In this document: positions 60,829 to 64,000 of the stretch, piece after piece | How positions within the stretch are numbered: the stretch's first letter is position 1 | Layout of the letters: the number at the start of each line of letters is the position of its first letter | DNA from: Parelaphostrongylus tenuis | Taxonomy: Eukaryota; Nematoda; Chromadorea; Rhabditida; Metastrongylidae | Length of the DNA stretch: 64,000 bases | Assembly: GCA_019055375.1 (NCBI GenBank) | Contig: JAHQIW010006036.1 | Location: 124,001-188,000, forward strand | Direction of reading: 5' to 3' | Position numbers and translations under genes: made by a program | The notes under the pieces: generated by a model | What the model was told of the DNA's origin: nothing | Databases searched by the model: none | The model's input: the letters and a program-made list of their open reading frames with translations, nothing else

Positions 60829-61819
60829 ACCTCGAATATTGTGTATTCAAGCTGCATTACTAACTGTACTGTTGTATACCTCGATAATATTCAAAAAATA
60901 ATATCATTAACACCTCGGAACTGCTAAACAAAATAAACTTCATTTATTCAAACTATGCCGAGGTTATTAGATAGTCGGTCTTGGGACTGTTAGTAAGAAT
61001 TCGATAGCGAAGTTTACGGTGACTCCAACGCAGTGCCTCATTTCTGGGAGCTCTTTAATCACTATTGAAAATCTAGCAAAAAAGCTTTGTCGACGAAAAT
61101 GCTTGAATGCACTGAAACAACTAAGCTTAGTGTGCAATGACTTCAGCAGTGTTCCAATTTGCAAGAGAGGCGGTCATGCGAACTTACGCAGTCGTGGTAT
61201 TCTTCTGCAAAACATTGAGGTACGTTGCCAACTATGTAGCTTTTTCACAACTTGTGTTTTGCCATCTCGCGTGTATAATTCCCAAATGCAAAGTAATAGG
61301 TAAGGAATGTGTAGGCTTTCAAAATAACTGTTTCACTACAAGAAATCTCTCATGGAATGTTGTATTACAACGATATGAGATATTTCCGCTTAGTTGTTCA
61401 TTCTCTCGATGCAGAAACAGCCAAATAAAAGTTTCAACAAAATATCTTAAGAGGTGGCTGCAAGGCTTCCCCTGAAATCATGTGCCCTATTTCTCTAATT
61501 GCAAAGAATCTAGTTTCTAACCTCCACTGATAGGAAAATGGATTTAGTGCTATACGAAAAATTTCCACAGAAGTGATGTGACTGTATAGACGTCAGAATG
61601 CTCAAAAAAGCAGTCTTTCTTTCTTGGAATTCGCTCTGCAACCTTCGTGATCAGTCAGATGCTTTTCTCATTACATGTTTGATGTCCATCTATGACTTGC
61701 TATTGGTGGGAACAGCCATGGGTCTCCAAGATGGAATACATTTCGGATAAAAGCGAACTGCCCGTTTCCGCCTCGCGTTGTAGTGGCTGATATTTTAGAA
61801 AAGTACAACTCCTTCTTTT

Positions 61820-62060
61820 CATTCCGTGTGCTTTCTCAAGAGCACGCTCAAATATCAACACGCCTGGTAATTATTTTTTGAGCCATGCATAATGCCTGTC
61901 ATGAGCACTTGTGCAGCCCATTACACATGTTGCGGCCTTGACAGCCTCGTCAGTTGAGCAGGCCCTTCGTCTTTAGCCAATCTTCTCGGGGGAAACCCAA
62001 CTGCTACATAGAAAAGGCGCAGACGTAATATTTACACGTGCCGTTAGGTGGAAATAACAC
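61820..62060 (-). mobile_element. Family A hammerhead element, decayed
   Basis: Shares CTCAAGAGCACGCTCAAAT, TTTTGAGCCATGCAT, the GTCATGAGCACTTGTGCAGCC block and the hammerhead remnant with other members. Confidence 0.6.
61916..61959 (-). ncRNA. Hammerhead remnant, family A
   Basis: CUGACGAG kept; GAAA is GCAA, stem III is ACAUGUGU, stem I is mismatched. A decayed copy inside a family A element (61820-62060). Confidence 0.5.
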
Positions 62061-62099
62061 TGAATGGGCAGTGTTGTTCGTACAAGTGTTCTGTGGAAT

Positions 62100-62250
62100 A
62101 CGCAGTGTTCTGCACGTATTTGAATGCCAATCTCAGGTTTGCTGTGTACGGGAGGATCTTTGAGTCGAGAAGGTGAGCAAAAAGTTCCGGCCTTCTAATC
62201 GGTCGATGGCAATTCCAAGAAGCTGGAACACGGTCCGTATTGTTCTCGTT
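62100..62250 (-). mobile_element. Degenerate RTE fragment
   Basis: Resembles positions 9500-9560 of the main copy (the stretch around GAGTCGAAAAGGTGGGCACG), with many substitutions. Confidence 0.5.
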
Positions 62251-62559
62251 CTTCTCAACTACTCTCCCTATATGTTGAACTTCGATTCACTGAGGGCCTA
62301 CAGACACGTGGTGGACCCTGTATTTATGAGAACCATCCAGTGTGGTCACCTTCTCACCTTGACGTTTTTTATGAACTACGTTTTCTTTCGATTCATACGA
62401 ATTCGTGTTCCACTTCCCACTTCATTGAATCCGATGAATATGATTCCTGTTTCAATGGTAGTCTGCAATATGTTATAATTGATACCAAAATTTTACACAG
62501 GTTTTCCAACAATGCATGCTGCAATTACGGCTAAGGTTCTTGTATAGGAGGAGTCTACT

Positions 62560-64000
62560 GCTTGTCCAATGAACGCCGTAAAGACTGCATCCGCTCCGAC
62601 AGTGGAGAACGCTTTAGTGCACTCGACAGAGGTTCACCTAAGGTGCAAGGACCATTTCCAAGGATTTCACTTCTTCAAATGAACATCGACCCACTCTATT
62701 CTGCATAATTTGCTATAGAATACTACTCTCTCAATAAGTTTGACGTGTTTCATCCACGGTAAACAGACTACAAAGCACAGTTGATCGAATGATATTCACA
62801 AAGATCGTTATGGTCACTTTTTCAAGGAGGCAAGATGACTGTGCATGGAATTACTCATTGCGATCCATTCCTCATGAATGTGGCAAGAACTGGAATGCCT
62901 ATGAACGATCAATTATAGTCGTTTAAAACAAATCCGTGCCCAACAAAGTAAGGAATTATGTTTAGTTCTTGAACTAGTCAGACATGCTGTACCTGGCTAT
63001 TTTTCCGTAAAAAACAGCGAAGTAGAAAGGTTAAGTTTTGTGACTTGAACGAAGCAAACTCTTCTCTGAAATCGACATTGGTAGAGGACTAATCTGAAAA
63101 AGCAAAAACCGATTTGATCCATGTATAAGGCAGTGGAACTCTATGCACAACCTGTTATGCAATCAATCACCCCAATTACGCTACGAATGAAGTTTACTGC
63201 ATGATGTATTACAAATGAATGGGTAGATTAGAGGAAATATATCATGGGCTCACCCATAAAAATGACAAACTCTTTGTTTTTTTTGAGCGCGTGGCGACAA
63301 AATATACTTTCGTAGTAGTCATTCCATTGAATGAGTAACAGTATAAGAAGTGAACTTCGTTCATTGCAGCACTTGGAAATTGGAAAAGCAACTCTAGTCG
63401 AAACATCGCACGACAGTTTGTTATTACTAGAAAACAATTAATCACAGAGTGATAATGGGCGGTCATCAGCGAGTAAGGTTTCTTTGTTCATGCGATCTTC
63501 TCATCCCCAGACGGCAGTCGTTCTACTTACTAGTAAGACTCCGCGCTTTCCAGTGAACAGCTGCAATGTACGCTCAGTTCGAATCAACCCCATCTTGAAG
63601 AAGTTGACGCTGGCTACATTTCAGCTGAATAGCTGAATTGGAGATTCATAACTAGCTAATGTCATATTAATAAAGTCTCAAGTTACTTGCGATCCTAAGA
63701 AAGGACAAATAGATGTGAACTTCCGAGAAAGAAGTCTAAGAAGCTAGACTGTTCTCGTAAAGAAATTCCCACTTTATTGTTACTTGTTCATTCCAGAAGA
63801 AGCAACCCAATCAACTGTTCACGCGATAGAGCAGGTAAAAACGAAGAAATGTCATGATTTATTGAAATTTAATGCACCTATTTTGATTTTAGACGGCACA
63901 AGATGTGATACATAAGATTTTGTGACTCTTCTCAGAAACGATTACTCAGAGTACATAACATTCACTGGGCAAAACAGACAAGTTGCGATTCGTTATGCCG
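62560..64000. other. No supported gene
   Basis: No recognisable domain or splice-supported ORF on either strand. Confidence 0.4.

Overview
The window is eukaryotic and reads as nematode nuclear DNA. It is AT-rich and sparse in genes, with multi-kilobase introns, worm-type 3' splice sites (TTTTCAG, TTTTAG) and many decayed mobile elements. The repeat types (RTE-like non-LTR element, Penelope-like elements, tRNA-derived SINEs, foldback elements) fit a strongylid or hookworm-like clade V worm. That placement is inference.

The one clearly identifiable conserved gene is a Nck SH2/SH3 adaptor (nck-1 orthologue). It lies on the minus strand from 56349 to 40566 in nine coding exons totalling about 390 aa (SH3-SH3-SH3-SH2). 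Exon joins are phase-consistent except for one extra base in exon 6 (T run 47622-47624), and the exon 5 donor is uncertain. Its introns reach about 4.5 kb and are filled with repeats. A second likely gene, on the plus strand at 37683-38544, encodes a 90-aa Arg/Ser-rich basic protein. Weaker candidates are: a fragment of a serine carboxypeptidase at 18467-18645 whose catalytic His is replaced by Asn, unrecognised exon-like segments near 59.4, 53.8, 32.7 and 4.5 kb, and an ORF at 56.8 kb.

Layout. 1-9 kb: no firm gene, two copies of a tRNA-derived SINE, a long TA microsatellite. 9.0-12.2 kb: a near-complete RTE-like retrotransposon on the minus strand, broken by two frameshifts. 12-31 kb: degenerate dispersed repeats, a Penelope-like fragment (16 kb), tRNA-containing foldbacks (17-18 kb), the carboxypeptidase fragment, a large palindrome (28.4-29.0 kb). 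31-37 kb: SINE, mariner remnant, another foldback, a second Penelope-like copy (34.8-36.0 kb). 37.7-38.5 kb: the RS-rich gene. 40.6-56.4 kb: nck-1. 56.4-64 kb: upstream DNA with GA tracts, SINEs, RTE pieces, and a tandem repeat at 60.0-60.5 kb.

The most interesting structure is not protein coding. Many of the short foldback or MITE-like repeats carry hammerhead self-cleaving ribozyme motifs, in three families. Family A (about 43 nt, stem III palindrome ACACGUGU) occurs at 17626, 28464, 28904, 33784, 34215, 38816, 43066, 60156 and 61916. The copy at 28904-28946 has every core residue and all helices intact. Family B (48 nt, GGCGCC palindrome) occurs at 25810 and 51053. Family C lies at the ends of Penelope-like sequence (16057, 34865, 60794). 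One family A element is present as a direct tandem duplication with a 343-bp period, the arrangement expected of retrozyme-type circular-RNA retroelements. Penelope-like sequence carrying hammerheads in the same window suggests a possible mobilising partner.
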